A stretch of DNA of 7,676 nucleotides from Planctomycetales bacterium (GTDB lineage Bacteria > Planctomycetota > SBBH01), in assembly GCA_005239795.1 (NCBI GenBank), contig SBBH01000249.1, forward strand, positions 1-7,676, read 5' to 3'. The notes beneath the pieces were generated by a model. That model was not told where the DNA came from. It did not search any database and saw nothing but the letters and a program-made list of their open reading frames with translations. Below, in pieces: positions 5,410 through 7,676 of this stretch; positions within the stretch are counted from its first letter, which is position 1; every line of letters starts with the position of its first letter. The translations under genes were made by a program, and so were the position numbers.

Positions 5410-7626
5410 ATGATCACGAAGAAATGGCTGTGGGCGCCGATGGTCGTCGCGGGGTTTTTTCTGCCGGGTTCGATACAAGCCGAGACGAATGCGTCGGTGA
5501 GCATCACGAATCCCCCCGGCGGTGTGGTTGAAATTCCACAGGGGACCTGGGGCTTGGGGAAGTGGCCAGGTTTCGAGACGGATCCCAACGTCGGCTATGT
5601 GCCCAACTTGACCATCCGCTACCTGGTGGGGGATGGGGGGATCCCCAGAAACGGCGGGATACAGGTTGGATTCGGATACCCCACCGGCATCACGGGGGCC
5701 GAGAATTCCAAGTATGCCAACTCTTCTGGCTACCTGCTAGGGCCGAATGCGTCGATGTCCCATTTTTTTTCCCAACCCCAGATCACGACCCCCACCGGGG
5801 CCAATTATGTCACCGTCTCCTGTTCAAGAGCCGGCGTCGCGTTCCAGCGGGCGCTTGTTCTCAAGGCAGAGACCTATTGCATCCAATGTAAAGTGACCAG
5901 CACGACGGCGCCCAAGAAGGGGGATACGATCGACGTCGTCTTCGGCAGCACCGCGAGCGGCGGCCCCGGCTTGGCTCACAATTGGGAACCTCATACTCCG
6001 AAGGTGGTCGTCTGGGTCAACAATGTCGGCAACGGCGGAGGGTATGTGCTGACCAGCGCTCCTCTGCCGACCCTGCTTTTCACGGGCCAGGATGCCAATG
6101 CCTTTCTGACGACGGCCCCGGTGACCGCGGACGTGGGGCAGTTGTTCGATCTGACCCTCTGCGCGATCCAGCGCGCCGGGAGCACGAAATTCGATGAGAC
6201 CTCTGTGCCGGTCGAGGATTATGTGGGGACCGTGACGCTGAGCTGCACCGATCCGGCGGCGGTGTTTCCCTCTCAAATTTCCTTCGCCGCGTCGGACATG
6301 GGGAAGTGCCGCGTCCCAGTGACCTTGAACACACGGGGATTCCAGGTCTTTCAGGTGACAGCTGGGGCGATCAGCTCCTCGAGCAACACCGTCAGGGTGC
6401 TCGATCCGGCGAATCCTGATGACTCCGCATGGTTCCCGACCTATTTCGGGGATTTACAAAACCACGGCGGGACGGGGGGGCATGCCTCACAGCCGCCCAA
6501 GGTGCGCGCCCACCAGCATTTCTGGGCCTTTGGGACACAATTCATCTGTTCCCTCGATCACACCCAGCAGAAGTGGGCGTCATTCGCCAACGGGGCCGCC
6601 CAGCTGGCCCAGAACGAGATCGACCCCTTGGAACAGAAGTTCATCGTCTTAAAGGGAGGGGAGCAGAGCTACAAAGCGGCATACGAATGCCATCACCATA
6701 CGCTGTTTCGGGACCTCAATCTGCCAGGGAATCCCATCGTCTATCCTAGCAATTACAGCGGGACGGACACCGTCAAGGGAGTCGTCAAATACACCTTGAA
6801 CGACTTCCTGGCCCATCTCCACGATCAGATTGTGGTGCAGGGGAACTACGAGGCGATGTGCGTCCCTCACCACACGGCCTGGATGCTCACGGGAGGGATC
6901 AGCGTTTTCGGTTTGGGGAATGACCCGTCCAATGGTCAGATTCGGCGCGTGATTGAGATTGCCAGTGAGAAAGGATCGTCCGAGAACGCCTATTACCCGA
7001 CCGACACCGCTCCCTGGTGGGAGTATCCGATCGGTGCGGACCTGTCGTTGGGGAATCACCACCCCCCGGGGGATGGTGCCTCCGTGGTGGAGATCCTCAA
7101 CAGCGGGAATAAGTTCGGATTCATCGGAAGCTCCGACCAGCATCTTCCCTGGCCGCAGGGAAGCGGTGAGGGGGGGAATTATTCTTCGCGCCCCGGATGG
7201 GCATTTGTCCTGGGGGATCGGACCATTCCCACCTTGCGCATGCGGATCTGGGACGCCTTGATGGATCGGCGCACCTACGCGACGATAGGGGCCAAGATGC
7301 CGCTGAATTTCTATGTGACGGCCGGAGGGAGCCGCTACCCGATGGGGTCCGAAGTTTCCACGGCGGAGCCCGCCCCGGTCTTCCGGATCATCGCCGCATC
7401 TTCGGCGCACTTGGGGGCGTCGACCCGCCCCGGGATCCAGGAACTGCATATCTTGAAGAACGGCGTTCCGGTCCAGACGAATGTTTACAGCGATCCGAAG
7501 CCGACAGAGGTCGACTTGACGTGGCAGGATCCGGCGCCGACGGGGGACGCGTACATCTACTTCCGCGTCATCCAGGAAGATGGCTGTATGGCGTGGGCCT
7601 CCCCCATCTGGATCGATAATCCATAG
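5410..7626 (+). CDS. Secreted DUF3604-family protein (PHP-superfamily metallohydrolase-like)
   Basis: A 738-residue protein with a clear signal peptide (MITKKWLWAPMVVAGFFLPG, cleavage about SIQA|E). Residues about 25-340 match the beta-rich N-terminal part I recall for DUF3604 proteins (NLTIRYLVGDGGIPRNGGI, later PVTADVGQLFDLTL and YVGTVTLSC). The PHP-like part starts at YFGDLQNH (346-352), then SLDH (D383, H384), a GGEQSYKAAYECHHH stretch, VPHH (H487, H488), IEIASEKGSSE (E516), NHHPPG (H550, H551) and GSSDQH (D576, H578). The family-typical ending WDALMDRRTYATIGAKM (615-631) and a short beta-rich tail follow. PHP proteins bind up to three metals and commonly hydrolyse phosphoesters; the DUF3604 substrate is unknown to me. 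The first motif has Gln350 where His is usual, so metal binding may be altered. It is probably transcribed alone. Confidence 0.9.
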   Translation: MITKKWLWAPMVVAGFFLPGSIQAETNASVSITNPPGGVVEIPQGTWGLGKWPGFETDPNVGYVPNLTIRYLVGDGGIPRNGGIQVGFGYPTGITGAENSKYANSSGYLLGPNASMSHFFSQPQITTPTGANYVTVSCSRAGVAFQRALVLKAETYCIQCKVTSTTAPKKGDTIDVVFGSTASGGPGLAHNWEPHTPKVVVWVNNVGNGGGYVLTSAPLPTLLFTGQDANAFLTTAPVTADVGQLFDLTLCAIQRAGSTKFDETSVPVEDYVGTVTLSCTDPAAVFPSQISFAASDMGKCRVPVTLNTRGFQVFQVTAGAISSSSNTVRVLDPANPDDSAWFPTYFGDLQNHGGTGGHASQPPKVRAHQHFWAFGTQFICSLDHTQQKWASFANGAAQLAQNEIDPLEQKFIVLKGGEQSYKAAYECHHHTLFRDLNLPGNPIVYPSNYSGTDTVKGVVKYTLNDFLAHLHDQIVVQGNYEAMCVPHHTAWMLTGGISVFGLGNDPSNGQIRRVIEIASEKGSSENAYYPTDTAPWWEYPIGADLSLGNHHPPGDGASVVEILNSGNKFGFIGSSDQHLPWPQGSGEGGNYSSRPGWAFVLGDRTIPTLRMRIWDALMDRRTYATIGAKMPLNFYVTAGGSRYPMGSEVSTAEPAPVFRIIAASSAHLGASTRPGIQELHILKNGVPVQTNVYSDPKPTEVDLTWQDPAPTGDAYIYFRVIQEDGCMAWASPIWIDNP

Positions 7627-7676
7627 GTTGGTGGGGAGAAAGGGAAGTGAGTAGCGGCGCCGGCCCTTGCGAGGCC

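Noticed and set aside
5396..5413. Five-codon upstream frame (MKEGP) whose stop overlaps the DUF3604 start as ATGA
   Set aside because: Its codons are largely the Shine-Dalgarno sequence itself and it has no ribosome binding site of its own, so the overlap is probably coincidental.
6649..7449. Minus-strand open frame of 266 codons inside the DUF3604 gene
   Set aside because: It lies antisense to the strongest PHP motifs and has no recognisable domain.

Overview
This is a GC-rich bacterial window with two large exported proteins, one small cytosolic enzyme and a broken ATPase/nuclease-like gene. It also carries short dispersed repeats typical of uncultured environmental bacteria. No phylum can be fixed from the sequence. 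The intergenic words (a TTTGG-rich leader, a 'cgtggt/ccgtg' palindrome and a 32-bp AT-rich repeat containing 'agacttgacccc') remind me of genomes of candidate lineages such as Omnitrophota, but this is only an impression. All intact genes are on the + strand. No rRNA, tRNA, CRISPR array or complete insertion sequence was seen.

Layout, left to right. Positions 1-113 hold at most the tail of an upstream gene and a 9-bp tandem duplication. A 32-bp repeat (114-145) is followed directly by the C-terminal part of a DUF4143-type protein whose ATPase half is gone (146-661). Next is a very large secreted protein (764-4498) with an N-terminal beta-propeller built from W-x-GTSW repeats, an unassigned Trp-rich middle and a C-terminal PQQ-like propeller. 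A hairpin-forming repeat (4507-4576) separates it from an acylphosphatase gene (4591-4860). Four bases after that gene's stop lies a perfect inverted copy of the 32-bp repeat (4865-4896). The two copies therefore bracket about 4.8 kb holding the broken gene, the propeller protein and acyP.

The next 500 bp are non-coding or decayed, with a possible minus-strand protein remnant (4948-5058). A well-formed ribosome binding site then starts a secreted DUF3604/PHP-superfamily protein (5410-7626). Its first metal-binding motif reads GDLQNH instead of the usual GDLHxH form. The last 50 bases are intergenic and show nothing.

There is no sign of a tight operon. The two exported proteins could both act in the envelope or outside the cell, but nothing in the sequence ties them into one pathway. 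The most notable points are the bracketing inverted repeat whose edge coincides with a gene breakpoint, the GTSW-repeat propeller joined to a PQQ-like propeller, and the altered PHP motif.
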